The notes beneath the pieces are model-generated. The model searched no databases, had not been told where the DNA came from, and worked only from the letters and a program-made list of their open reading frames with translations. Positions 1 to 7,937 of a stretch of 64,000 nt of DNA are shown in pieces (the first letter of the stretch is position 1; every line of letters begins with the position of its first letter). Source of the stretch: Curtobacterium sp. GC_Cur_3 (GTDB lineage Bacteria; Actinomycetota; Actinomycetes; Actinomycetales; Microbacteriaceae). The stretch is from assembly GCF_026544205.1 (NCBI RefSeq), contig NZ_JALNUI010000021.1, positions 1 to 64,000 on the forward strand. Direction: 5' to 3'. Position numbers and translations under genes: made by a program.

Positions 1-1040
1 TCCGCGTCAACGCCTTCCGCATCGGCTTCATGGGCGGGATCGGCGTCCTCGTGGCGCTCCTGGCCGGGTCCCTCATCGGGCAGCTCTCGACGGTCCTCGT
101 TTACATCGGCGTGGCCCTGTTCATCGCGCTCGGCCTCGACCCCCTCGTCACGTTCATGGAGCGGTACGTCCCGCGCTGGCTCGCGATCCTCGCGGTCGTC
201 GTCACCGTGCTGGCGGCGTTCGCGGGCGTGGTCTTCGCGGTGGTCCCGATCCTCATCACCCAGGCCACGAACCTGGTGCAGAACTTCCCACAGATCGTCG
301 AGGACCTGTCCGGGCAGCCGTGGGTGCAGGACCTGTCGAAGCAGCTCAACGGGTCGTTCGACGTCAACCACGCGCTGCAGTCCGTGCAGAAGTTCGCGGA
401 GGACCCGGGCAACCTGCTGAGCCTCGGCGGCGGCATCCTCGCCGTCGGCAGCGGGATCCTCTCGGGCATCACCGGCGCCCTCATCGTGCTCATCCTGATG
501 CTCTACTTCCTCGCGTCGATGCGGGGGATGAAGCGGATGATGTACCGCTTCGTCCCGGCGTCGCGCCGCGAGAACTACATCGCGGTCAGCGAGGAAGTGA
601 CCTCCTCCGTCGGCCGGTACGTCGTCGGGCAGATCACCCAGGCCGGCATCAACGGCGTGCTGAGCCTCGCGCTGCTGATCATCATCGGTGCGCCCCTGCC
701 CGTGCTGCTGGCGACGTTCGCCTTCCTCGGCTCGCTGATCCCGCTCGTCGGCACGATCAGCGCCGCCGTCGTGATCTCGCTGCTGTGCTTCTTCGCCTCG
801 CCCGCGACCGCCCTGACCGCCGCGATCTACTACCTCGTGTACATGCAGGTCGAGTCGTACATCATCTCCCCGCGAATCATGTCGCGGGCGGTCCAGGTCC
901 CCGGTGCACTCGTGGTCATCGCCGCCGTCGCCGGAGCCACCATCGGCGGGGTGCTCGGCGCCCTCGTCGCGGTGCCGGTCGCCGCGTCGGTGATCATCAT
1001 CGTGCAGAAGGTCATCTACCCCCGGCAGGAACAGGCATGA
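1..1040 (+). CDS. AI-2E family transporter (5' end outside window)
   Basis: This is the C-terminal part of a polytopic membrane protein of the AI-2E/PerM family, whose members export small molecules or act as Na+/H+ antiporters; the substrate cannot be told here. The reading frame is open from base 3 (RVNAFRIGF before the first internal Met), so the true start lies to the left. Hydrophobic segments alternate with a soluble stretch near residues 70-130, then a block of four or five helices ends in VPVAASVIIIVQKV, the usual family tail. The stop codon overlaps the ATG of the next gene (ATGA), which suggests translational coupling. Family assignment is confident, function is not. Confidence 0.85.
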   Translation, partial: RVNAFRIGFMGGIGVLVALLAGSLIGQLSTVLVYIGVALFIALGLDPLVTFMERYVPRWLAILAVVVTVLAAFAGVVFAVVPILITQATNLVQNFPQIVEDLSGQPWVQDLSKQLNGSFDVNHALQSVQKFAEDPGNLLSLGGGILAVGSGILSGITGALIVLILMLYFLASMRGMKRMMYRFVPASRRENYIAVSEEVTSSVGRYVVGQITQAGINGVLSLALLIIIGAPLPVLLATFAFLGSLIPLVGTISAAVVISLLCFFASPATALTAAIYYLVYMQVESYIISPRIMSRAVQVPGALVVIAAVAGATIGGVLGALVAVPVAASVIIIVQKVIYPRQEQA

Positions 1041-1837
1041 CGGACTCCGACGCCCGCGACCGCTGGGCCCGCAGCGCCCGCGGCCCCCTCGCGCTCGTGA
1101 ACGCGCAGCACGTCGACCAGCCCCAGCAGGTCTGGCCCGTCCCCGGGACCTGGGCACCGGCCGTCGGCGGGCTGCAGGTGACGGCGACCGAGGCCGACGG
1201 GATCACCGTGGACGGCCTCCCGGTCGACGGCACGGTCCTGGTGGCCGGCGACGACGCCGTGGTCGCATCCACGGTCGCCTTCCCCGACGGCATGGCCGGC
1301 ACGGTCGCCGCCGTCCGGGGCGGCCACACCCTCCGCGTCTGGGACCCGTCCGCCGACGCCGTCGGCCGCTTCGCGCGGATCGACCGGTTCCCGTCGTCGG
1401 ACCTGGTCACGTCCGGCACGTACACCCCGGTCGACTGCCAGGAGGCTCGGGGGAGCGTCCTCGACGCCGCCGGCGAACCGCTCGTGGTCGCCGGCACGAT
1501 CGACACCACGATCCGCGGCGTGGATGCCCGGCTCCTGGCGGTCCGGTCGGCACCGTTCGGCGGATCGGCACGCCTGCAGCTCATCGTGCAGGACGCCACC
1601 AGTGCGCTGCCCGAGGACGACCCGGGCAGCTCGTACTCGATGGGCCGGTTCCTGTTCATCGCCGACCCGGGCGGCCCTGCCGAGGTCACGCTCGACTGGA
1701 ACGACCTGGTCCTGCCGCCGTGTGCGTTCTCCTACCAGTACGCGTGCCCGATCCCGCCGCCCGAGAACCGCCTGGCGGTCGCGCTCGACGCCGGGGAACG
1801 GCACCCGCTCGACGTCGACGGGGCCGTCTTCCACTGA
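1037..1837 (+). CDS. DUF1684 domain protein
   Basis: This 266-residue soluble protein has the pattern of DUF1684, a family of unknown function widespread in Actinobacteria. Supporting features are an N-terminal half with short beta repeats (VDGTVLVAGDDAVV, HTLRVWDP) and the C-terminal signature GRFLFIADPG, then a segment rich in Pro/Cys ending in CAFSYQYACPIPPPENRL, which is the most conserved family region. The ATG overlaps the upstream stop, so it is probably cotranslated with the transporter. No signal peptide or membrane segment is visible. A longer antisense-like frame upstream was ignored because it runs through the transporter gene. Confidence 0.8.
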   Translation: MTDSDARDRWARSARGPLALVNAQHVDQPQQVWPVPGTWAPAVGGLQVTATEADGITVDGLPVDGTVLVAGDDAVVASTVAFPDGMAGTVAAVRGGHTLRVWDPSADAVGRFARIDRFPSSDLVTSGTYTPVDCQEARGSVLDAAGEPLVVAGTIDTTIRGVDARLLAVRSAPFGGSARLQLIVQDATSALPEDDPGSSYSMGRFLFIADPGGPAEVTLDWNDLVLPPCAFSYQYACPIPPPENRLAVALDAGERHPLDVDGAVFH

Positions 1838-1993
1838 TCCGCCCGGCGTCCTTGCCGTACACAGGCGCAGGCCTGCATAATGGGCGTGTCCGCGAGGACA
1901 TCACAATCGCATATCGATGGTTCCGTGGTGCTCTGCACCGGGTCCCTCCAGCACAGGTCGATGGGGAAGTCGCACCTGATGATCGGAGGAACC

Positions 1994-2494
1994 ATGACCG
2001 GGACTGCGTCGGGAGTGCTCTACGTGCACTCCTCCCCGCGCGCGCTCTGCCCCCATGTTGAATGGGCAGCAGGTCGCGCGATGAGTCGCGCCGTGAACTT
2101 CTCCTGGTTGGACCAGCCTGCGCAGGACGGCTCGCGACGCACCGAGTACACGTGGACGGGCGCGGTCGGCACGGGTGCTGCGATCGCTTCGGCCCTGCGT
2201 GGGTGGGAGCACCTCCGGTACGAGGTCACCGAGGAACCCACCGCTGCTTCTGACGGCGGCCGCTGGATGCACACGCCCGACCTCGGTGTGTTCTACGCGC
2301 AGACCGACGTCACCGGCAACATGGTGATCCCCGAGGACCGCGTCCGCTACGCGATGGAGGTCGCCGGCAGCAACGCCCTCGAGCTCCACCGTGAACTGCG
2401 TCTGGCGCTCGGGCAGGCCTGGGACGACGAGCTCGAGCCGTTCCGCCACGCTGCCGAGGGCAACCCCGTCGTCTGGCTCCACCGCGTCGGCTGA
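1994..2494 (+). CDS. DUF3145 family protein
   Basis: This 166-residue soluble protein is recognised as the actinobacterial DUF3145 family by its start (GVLYVHSSPRALCPHVEWA) and the tail pattern ELRLALGQAWDDELEPFRHA. Function is unknown. The start was chosen because GGAGGA lies four bases before ATG 1994; an upstream in-frame ATG at 1880 has no such site and would add non-conserved residues. In many Actinobacteria this gene sits beside fabF, as here, where the two converge across a repeat-rich spacer. The neighbourhood hints at a cell-envelope or lipid-related role, but that is only an inference. Confidence 0.85.
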   Translation: MTGTASGVLYVHSSPRALCPHVEWAAGRAMSRAVNFSWLDQPAQDGSRRTEYTWTGAVGTGAAIASALRGWEHLRYEVTEEPTAASDGGRWMHTPDLGVFYAQTDVTGNMVIPEDRVRYAMEVAGSNALELHRELRLALGQAWDDELEPFRHAAEGNPVVWLHRVG

Positions 2495-2912
2495 CACCCC
2501 CGTCACGCCGAGACACCCCCGTCAGGCCGAGACGCCCCCGTCAGGCCGAGACGCCCCCGTCAGGCCGAGACGCCCCCGTCTCGCCGAGACGCCCCCGTCT
2601 CGCCGAGGAGTCCTCCTCCCGACGACGCCGAGACACCCCCGTCACGCCGAGACGCCCCCGAACCCGCGAGACGCCGCCGAAAACGGCGGCGTCTCGTGCG
2701 TCCGGGGGTGTTTCACGCAGACAGGGGTGTCTCGCGCAGACGGGCGTGTGTTTCGCAGCGCTCGAGAGTTCGCCAGACAGGGGTGTCTCGCGCAGACGAG
2801 CCTGTCTCGCAGCGCTCGAGATCTGCCAGACAGGGGTGTCTCGTGCAGACGGGGGTGTCTCGGGGAGGCGAGCCAGACGCCGGGGTGGGGCGAGCCTCCC
2901 GGCGGGACAGCA
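2495..2912. repeat. 19-bp-period repeat array with central hairpin
   Basis: The spacer between the convergent DUF3145 and fabF genes is built of iterated 19-bp units. On the left, units of the form GAGACGCCCCCGTCAGGCC repeat in strict register from 2510 to 2604 (five copies) and again from 2630 to 2667. On the right, from 2718 to 2864, related units CAGACAGGGGTGTCTCGCG run as the inverse complement, partly organised in a higher-order unit of about 54-56 bp (2718, 2774, 2827). A perfect hairpin sits in the centre. The 19-bp period is not a multiple of three, arguing against coding. No gene is seen here. Confidence 0.85.
2667..2696. terminator. central hairpin of the repeat array
   Basis: A 13-bp perfect stem (CGAGACGCCGCCG and its complement) closes on an AAAA loop at 2680-2683. 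It lies about 170 bases past the DUF3145 stop codon and at the symmetry point where the flanking 19-bp units change orientation. It could terminate transcription in both directions, although no T-run follows. Confidence 0.6.
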
Positions 2913-2946
2913 GAACGGCCGCAGCCCGCGCGGGCTGCGGCCGTTC
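2913..2946 (-). terminator. fabF downstream terminator hairpin
   Basis: A perfect 34-bp palindrome (arms 2913-2929 and 2930-2946, GC-rich with GAAC/GTTC ends) starts ten bases after the fabF stop codon on the minus strand. The position fits the end of the fas operon. There is no U-tract, as is usual in high-GC Actinobacteria. Confidence 0.7.
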
Positions 2947-2956
2947 GTGGCGTTGG

Positions 2957-4201
2957 TCAGACGGAGCGGAACGCGACGACGGCGTTGTGGCCGCCGAAGC
3001 CGAACGAGTTGCTGACGGCCAGCAGGTCGCCCGCGGGGAGCTCGCGCGGCGAGGTCGCGACGTCCATCACGATCTCCGGGTCCTGCTCGGTGAGGTTGAT
3101 CGTCGGCGGTGCGACCCGGTTGTGGAGCGCGAGGGCGGTGAAGACGGCCTCGATCGCACCAGCGCCACCGAGGAGGTGCCCCGTCGACGCCTTGGTCGCC
3201 GAGACGATGACCGAGTCGAGGTGGTCGCCGAAGACCCGGCGCATGGCGTGGTACTCGGCGATGTCCCCGACGGGCGTCGACGTGGCGTGGGCGTTGACGT
3301 GGACGACGTCCTCGCGCGATGCACCGGCGTGTTCGAGCGCCATCAGGACGGCACGGGCGGCAGCGCTGCCCTCGGGGTCCGGAGCGGTGATGTGGAAGGC
3401 GTCCGAGGTGATGCCGGCACCGGCGACCTCGGCGTAGATCTTCGCACCGCGGGCCTCGGCGTGCTCCTTGGTCTCGAGGATGAGCGCCGCAGCGCCGTCC
3501 GCGAGCACGAAGCCGTCGCGCGTGACGTCGTACGGACGCGACGCGGTCTCGGGGGAGTCGTTGCGGCGGGACAGGGCCTGCATCGCGGCGAACGAGGCGA
3601 GCGGCATCGGGTGCAGCGCGGCCTCGGCGCCACCGGCGATGACGATGTCGGCCTCACCGGTCGCGACGTGGCGGTAGGCCTCGGCGAGGGACTCAGTGGA
3701 GGACGCGCACGCCGAGAGGTAGGTGCGCGCGCCACCACGGGCGCCGAACTCCATCTCGATGGCGGCGGCGGGGCCGTTGGCCATGAGCATCGGCACCGTC
3801 ATCGGGAGGACGCGGCGCGGGCCCTTCTCACGGAGGGTGTCCCAGGCGTCGAGCAGCGTGTTGACGCCGCCGATGCCGGTCGCCCAGTCCACGATGAGGC
3901 GTTCGGGGACGACGGTCTCGGCGTCGATGCCGGCGTCGGCCCAGGCTTCACGCGCGGCGATGAGCGAGAGCTGCGACGACGGGTCGAAGCGCTTGGTCTC
4001 GGGGCGCGTGAGCTGGTCGGTGATCCAGTGGCGTGCCTGGCCGGCGAACTCGACGGGGAGCTCGAGCGCGGCGAAGCGCGGGTCTTCGATCCTGGTGATG
4101 CCGGACTTGCCCGCGAGCAGGGCGTCCCAGGTCTCCGTGGCAGTCGCAGCGAGAGGGGTGATCGCACCGATCCCGGTGACGACGACGGTCTTGTTGGTCA
4201 T
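2957..4201 (-). CDS. fabF: beta-ketoacyl-ACP synthase II (FabF)
   Basis: This elongating condensing enzyme of type II fatty acid synthesis joins malonyl-ACP to acyl-ACP in the cytoplasm. Counting from ATG 4201 (414 residues, normal length), the catalytic set is complete: nucleophile Cys165 in LSACASS, His305 in NAHATSTP, Lys337 and His342 in SATKASTGH, and the glycine-rich SFGFGGHN near the C-terminus. An in-frame ATG at 4231 would add ten residues, but it abuts a hairpin and has no ribosome site, so 4201 is preferred with modest certainty. It is the last gene of the fasR-fabD-fabH-acpP-fabF block, and the upstream hairpin may lower its expression relative to acpP. Confidence 0.95.
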   Translation of the reverse strand: MTNKTVVVTGIGAITPLAATATETWDALLAGKSGITRIEDPRFAALELPVEFAGQARHWITDQLTRPETKRFDPSSQLSLIAAREAWADAGIDAETVVPERLIVDWATGIGGVNTLLDAWDTLREKGPRRVLPMTVPMLMANGPAAAIEMEFGARGGARTYLSACASSTESLAEAYRHVATGEADIVIAGGAEAALHPMPLASFAAMQALSRRNDSPETASRPYDVTRDGFVLADGAAALILETKEHAEARGAKIYAEVAGAGITSDAFHITAPDPEGSAAARAVLMALEHAGASREDVVHVNAHATSTPVGDIAEYHAMRRVFGDHLDSVIVSATKASTGHLLGGAGAIEAVFTALALHNRVAPPTINLTEQDPEIVMDVATSPRELPAGDLLAVSNSFGFGGHNAVVAFRSV

Positions 4202-4234
4202 GGAACGACTTGTCTCTTCAGTGGTGGACATGGA

Positions 4235-4281
4235 GAACGCCGTGGCCGGGGACCGGGAGGTCGAGCCGGACCACGGCGTTC
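4235..4281 (-). promoter_or_regulatory. intercistronic hairpin between acpP and fabF
   Basis: Arms GAACGCCGTGG (4235-4245) and CCACGGCGTTC (4271-4281) pair perfectly across a 25-base loop, starting 14 bases beyond the acpP stop codon. It could act as a partial terminator or 3' stabiliser that makes acyl carrier protein mRNA more abundant than the synthase message. That role is inferred. Confidence 0.5.
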
Positions 4282-4294
4282 AGGGAAGTTCGTG

Positions 4295-4543
4295 TCAGGC
4301 CTGGGCCTTGACGATGAAGTCGACGGCGTCACCGACGGTCTTGAGGTTCTTGACCTCTTCGTCCGGGATCTTCACGTCGAACTTCTCTTCGGCGTTCACG
4401 ACGATGGTCATCATCGAGATGGAGTCGATGTCGAGGTCGTCAGTGAAGGACTTGTCCGACTGCACCGTGTCGGTGGCGATGCCGGTCTCGTCGTTGATCA
4501 GCTCGGCCAGGCCGGCGAGGACTTCTTCGTTGGACAGGGCCAT
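4295..4543 (-). CDS. acpP: acyl carrier protein
   Basis: This 82-residue acidic protein carries growing fatty acyl chains on 4'-phosphopantetheine. The prosthetic group site is Ser41 in DIDSISM, and the surrounding four-helix pattern (LAELINDETG, SFTDDLDIDSI, EEVKNLKTVGDAVDFI) is standard. It lies between fabH and fabF, as in Streptomyces and other Actinobacteria. A good purine-rich ribosome site (AAGGAGAC) precedes the ATG. This is the dedicated fatty acid ACP, distinct from the second carrier protein encoded at 16712. Confidence 0.97.
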   Translation of the reverse strand: MALSNEEVLAGLAELINDETGIATDTVQSDKSFTDDLDIDSISMMTIVVNAEEKFDVKIPDEEVKNLKTVGDAVDFIVKAQA

Positions 4544-4646
4544 GATGGTGTCTCCTTGAGGGGGGTGTCGTTTGACCGTTGATCAGCCTAGGGCACGGGG
4601 TGGTCCCGCGCCCGCAGCCGTGCGGGACTGTGCGAAAGCGGATGTC

Positions 4647-5702
4647 CTACGGGAGGACGACGACCTGCGCCCCGAAGACGAGGCCGGCGCCGAACCCGAT
4701 CTGCAGGGCGAGGCCGCCCGACAGGTCCGGGTGCTCCTCGAGCAGGCGGTGGGTGGCGAGCGGGATGCTCGCCGCTGAGGTGTTGCCGGTGGTCGTGATG
4801 TCGCGACCGATCATCACCGAGTCCGGGATGCCGAGCTGCTTGGCGAACTCGTCGATGATGCGGATGTTGGCCTGGTGGGGGACGAAGGCGGCGAGCTGGT
4901 CCGGGCGGACGCCGGCGGTCTCGAGCGCTTCACGAGCGACCTTGACCATCTCCCAGACAGCCCAGCGGAAGACGGTCTGGCCGGCCTGCCGGATCGTCGG
5001 CCGCGCGGCCCCGGCCTGCCACTCGTTGAACGTGGCGGTCATGCCGATCGCGTCCCACTTGGAGCCGTCGGAGCCCCAGATGGTGGGCGCGATGCCGGGG
5101 AAGTCGCTCGGGCCGACGACCGCTGCGCCGGCACCGTCACCGAGGAGGAACGAGATCGAGCGGTCGGTGGGGTCGACGATGTCGCTGAGCTTCTCGGCGC
5201 CGACGACCAGCACGTGGTCGGCGATGCCGGACTTCACGAACGAGTCGGCCTGGGCGATGCCGTAGGCGTACCCGGCGCACGCGGCGCTGATGTCGTACGC
5301 GGCGGCCGGCGTGGCACCGATGCGCTCGGCGAGCAGCGCGGCCATCGACGGGGTGGCGACGGTGTTCGTGACGGTGCTGACCAGCACGACGCCGATCTGG
5401 TCCGGGGTGAGACCGGCCTTGGCGATGGCCTCGAGCGAGGCGGCCTCGGCGAGGTCGACGGCCTCGACGTCAGCTCCGGCGCGCATGCGCGTGACGATGC
5501 CGGTGCGCTGGCGGATCCACTCGTCGGACGAGTCGATCGGGCCGATGAGGTCGTCGTTCGGCACGGTGAGCTCACCGCGGGCGGCGCCGAACGCCATGAT
5601 GCGGCTGAACTCGTGCCCACGGCGCTGCGCGAGCACGGGGCGATCGGCAGCGTCGGGCCGGGCGGTGGCGTCGGGCTGGGTGGAGTCGGGGGTGAGGGTC
5701 AT
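4647..5702 (-). CDS. fabH: beta-ketoacyl-ACP synthase III (FabH)
   Basis: FabH starts fatty acid synthesis by condensing an acyl-CoA primer with malonyl-ACP. In Actinobacteria the primers are usually branched, giving iso and anteiso acids. The catalytic triad is intact: Cys142 in SAACAGYAYG, His276 in VPHQANIR and Asn307 in TTGNTSAAS. The 351-residue protein has about 30 disordered N-terminal residues before the normal FabH start (SRIMAFGAARG). Its ATG overlaps the fabD stop (ATGA), so the two are translationally coupled. Confidence 0.95.
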   Translation of the reverse strand: MTLTPDSTQPDATARPDAADRPVLAQRRGHEFSRIMAFGAARGELTVPNDDLIGPIDSSDEWIRQRTGIVTRMRAGADVEAVDLAEAASLEAIAKAGLTPDQIGVVLVSTVTNTVATPSMAALLAERIGATPAAAYDISAACAGYAYGIAQADSFVKSGIADHVLVVGAEKLSDIVDPTDRSISFLLGDGAGAAVVGPSDFPGIAPTIWGSDGSKWDAIGMTATFNEWQAGAARPTIRQAGQTVFRWAVWEMVKVAREALETAGVRPDQLAAFVPHQANIRIIDEFAKQLGIPDSVMIGRDITTTGNTSAASIPLATHRLLEEHPDLSGGLALQIGFGAGLVFGAQVVVLP

Positions 5703-6628
5703 GCGGGTACCTCTTCGGTCGTGAGGAGCTCGATCGCGGCGGGCAGGTCCTCGGGGGACTTGACCGCCACGGTCGGGGTGCCGCGGAGGCCGCGCTTGGC
5801 GAGCCCCACGAGGGCACCGGCGGGTGCGAGTTCGATGATCCCGGTGACGCCGGCCTGCTGGAAGGACGTCATGACGGCGTCCCAGTGCACGGGGCTGGCG
5901 ATCTGCTGGACCATGAGGTCGACGAACCGACGGCCGTCGTCGACGCGGGAGCCGTCGGCGTTGGTCCAGATCGGCAGCGTGGGGTCCGCGACGGCAGCGG
6001 CGGCGGCGACGGGAGCGACACGCTCGACCGCTGGGGCCATGTACCGCGTGTGGAACGCACCGGCGACGGCGAGGGGGATCACACGGGCCTTGGTCGGGGG
6101 AGCGGCGACGAGTGCGGCGACGGCGTCCGCACTGCCGGCGACGACGGTCTGGCCCCCGCCGTTGTGGTTCGCCGGCACGAGGCCGTGGGTCTCGAGCGCC
6201 TGGGCGACCTCGTCGGGGTCGCCACCGAGGACGGCAGCCATCGAGGTGGGTTCGAGGGCCGCGGCGTCCGCCATGGCCCGGCCGCGCTCGGCGACGAGGG
6301 CGACGGCGTCGGTGGGCTGCAGGATGCCGGCGACCGCGGCGGCGGTGAACTCGCCGACCGAGTGACCCGCGACGCCGCCGACGTGGGCGCGACGACCGTC
6401 GGCCAGCAGGGCGTCGGCGGTGATGAGCCCGGCGGCGACGATGAGCGGCTGTGCGAGCGCGGTGTCCTTGATGGTCTCCGCGTCGGACTCGGTGCCGTGC
6501 TTCGCGAGGTCGACGCCGATGGCATCTGACCACTTCCCGATGCGGTCACGGACGGCGGCGTCCTCGAGCCAGGGCGCGAGGAATCCGGGGGTCTGGGAGC
6601 CCTGTCCGGGCGCGACGACGACGATCAC
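5699..6628 (-). CDS. fabD: malonyl-CoA:ACP malonyltransferase (FabD)
   Basis: FabD transfers malonyl from CoA to ACP, supplying extender units. Counted from GTG 6628 (309 residues) the nucleophile is Ser90 in GHSVGEF and the catalytic His is 193 in AFHTRYM, with the N-terminal APGQGSQ loop. GTG 6628 was chosen because AAGGA stands seven bases upstream and the protein then begins at the conserved VIVVVAPGQG; a longer frame to 6679 adds only non-conserved residues. The gene follows the fasR-like regulator by 78 bases, where a promoter and regulator site are expected. Confidence 0.95.
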   Translation of the reverse strand: MIVVVAPGQGSQTPGFLAPWLEDAAVRDRIGKWSDAIGVDLAKHGTESDAETIKDTALAQPLIVAAGLITADALLADGRRAHVGGVAGHSVGEFTAAAVAGILQPTDAVALVAERGRAMADAAALEPTSMAAVLGGDPDEVAQALETHGLVPANHNGGGQTVVAGSADAVAALVAAPPTKARVIPLAVAGAFHTRYMAPAVERVAPVAAAAAVADPTLPIWTNADGSRVDDGRRFVDLMVQQIASPVHWDAVMTSFQQAGVTGIIELAPAGALVGLAKRGLRGTPTVAVKSPEDLPAAIELLTTEEVPA

Positions 6629-6671
6629 CGGACAATCCTTGCCCTCGGGGAGAGCCGCGCCCGTGTGGACT

Positions 6672-6687
6672 CCCGACACGAATCGGG
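6672..6687. promoter_or_regulatory. inverted repeat upstream of fabD
   Basis: CCCGA and TCGGG arms flank six bases in the short gap between the PucR-type regulator gene and fabD. In Streptomyces FasR is known to act at the fabD promoter, so this is a candidate site, but the arms are short and the match could be chance. Confidence 0.3.
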
Positions 6688-6706
6688 TCGAGACATTGTG
6701 GGACCC

Positions 6707-7930
6707 CTACCGTCGGCCGACGCGGCGACGACCGGCGGTCGACTCGGACATCGCCCCGAGGATGAGCGCCGACTGCACGATGAGGGCGTCGCGGGCGTGG
6801 GTGGCGTCCCACCCGATGATGTCCGCCACGCGGCGCAGGCGGTAGCGCACGGTGTTCGGGTGCACGAAGAGCTCGCGCGCGGTGGCCTCGAGCGAGCGCC
6901 CGGTGTCGAGGTAGCACCAGAGGGTCTGCAGCAGTTCGGTGGACTGGTCCTTCAGCGGCACGTAGATGCGCTGTACGAGGGCCGACCGGGCGAGCGGGTC
7001 CCCGGCGAGTGCCCGTTCGGGGAGCAGGTCGTCGGCGAGGGCCGGACGGGGTGCACCACGCCACGCACGGGCCACGGCGAACCCGGCGAGGGCGGCCTTG
7101 GCGGACGTGGAGGCGTCGACGACCCCGGTGACCTCGTTGCCGAGCACCAGGTGTCCCTCGCCGAAGAGCGGTTCGAGCGACTGCGCGATGGCGGTGAAGG
7201 ACACCGGTTCCTCGCCCTCGGGGACGTCGTCCCGCGGGGTGGCCCGGCCGATGACGACCACGAGCCGGGAGCCCTGCACACCGATGAGCACGTCGGCGTC
7301 CATGTGGCGGGCGGTCCGGCGGACCTGATCGACCTCGAGCTGCTTCGGGGCGGTGCCGACGAGCACCGCGACCTCGCCGTGCCCGTGCCAGCCGAGCGCG
7401 GCGATGCGCGAGGGGAGCTCGTCGTCGTACTCGCCGGAGAGGATCGAGTCGACAACAAGGGCCTCGAGGCGGGCGTCCCACAGCCCGCGGGCCTCTGCCG
7501 CCCGGGCGTAGACGTCGGCCGCGGCGAAGGCGATGTCCCGCGAGTACTTCAAGATGGCCTCTTGGAGCATCTCGTCGTCCTTGGCGCGTTCCTCGACCAC
7601 GGTCACGACGACCCGGATGAGCTGCAGGGTCTGCTGCAGGCTCACCGAGCGCAGGAGCTCGCGGGGCGCGGACCCGAACACGTCGGCCGCCGCGATCCAC
7701 GGCGTGGACGCGGAGCCTTCGAGCCAGGAGATGAACGAGGTGATGCCGGCCTGCGCCACCATCCCGACCGCGGAACGGCGCCCCGGTGGCATCTCGCTGT
7801 ACCAGGGGAGCGTGTCCTCGAGCCGCTTGATGGTGGCGGTGGAGAGCTCGCCCGACACCTGCCGGAGCCAGGAGAGCGCCCGTTCACGGTCGTTCTCCCG
7901 GCTCGCGGCATCGGTGCGGACAGTCGTCAC
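6707..7930 (-). CDS. fasR: PucR/CdaR-type regulator of fatty acid synthesis (FasR-like)
   Basis: This 407-residue protein ends in a PucR-type helix-turn-helix (GRSLEATARELFVHPNTVRYRLRRV, residues about 345-370), preceded by a GGDEF-like degenerate domain. Its position between aceE and fabD matches FasR of Streptomyces coelicolor and Rv2242 of Mycobacterium tuberculosis. S. coelicolor FasR activates the fabD-fabH-acpP-fabF operon. Transcription factor of the same genes here is an inference from conserved order. The start lies seven bases after the aceE stop, so readthrough from aceE is likely. The C-terminus is Arg-rich (GRRRVGRR). Confidence 0.88.
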   Translation of the reverse strand: MTTVRTDAASRENDRERALSWLRQVSGELSTATIKRLEDTLPWYSEMPPGRRSAVGMVAQAGITSFISWLEGSASTPWIAAADVFGSAPRELLRSVSLQQTLQLIRVVVTVVEERAKDDEMLQEAILKYSRDIAFAAADVYARAAEARGLWDARLEALVVDSILSGEYDDELPSRIAALGWHGHGEVAVLVGTAPKQLEVDQVRRTARHMDADVLIGVQGSRLVVVIGRATPRDDVPEGEEPVSFTAIAQSLEPLFGEGHLVLGNEVTGVVDASTSAKAALAGFAVARAWRGAPRPALADDLLPERALAGDPLARSALVQRIYVPLKDQSTELLQTLWCYLDTGRSLEATARELFVHPNTVRYRLRRVADIIGWDATHARDALIVQSALILGAMSESTAGRRRVGRR

Positions 7931-7937
7931 CGGGTGA

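Noticed and set aside
320-1036. Upstream extension of the DUF1684 frame through the transporter gene
   Set aside because: The segment is Arg/Pro-rich shadow of the transporter; the ATGA overlap at 1037 gives a sensible start.
2510-2864. Possible CRISPR array
   Set aside because: Units are 19 bp and directly abutting without unique spacers, and no cas gene is present.
2696-4582. Long plus-strand frame through the fabF and acpP region
   Set aside because: It crosses the repeat array and two conserved genes in antisense and has the Arg/Gly-rich composition of a shadow frame.
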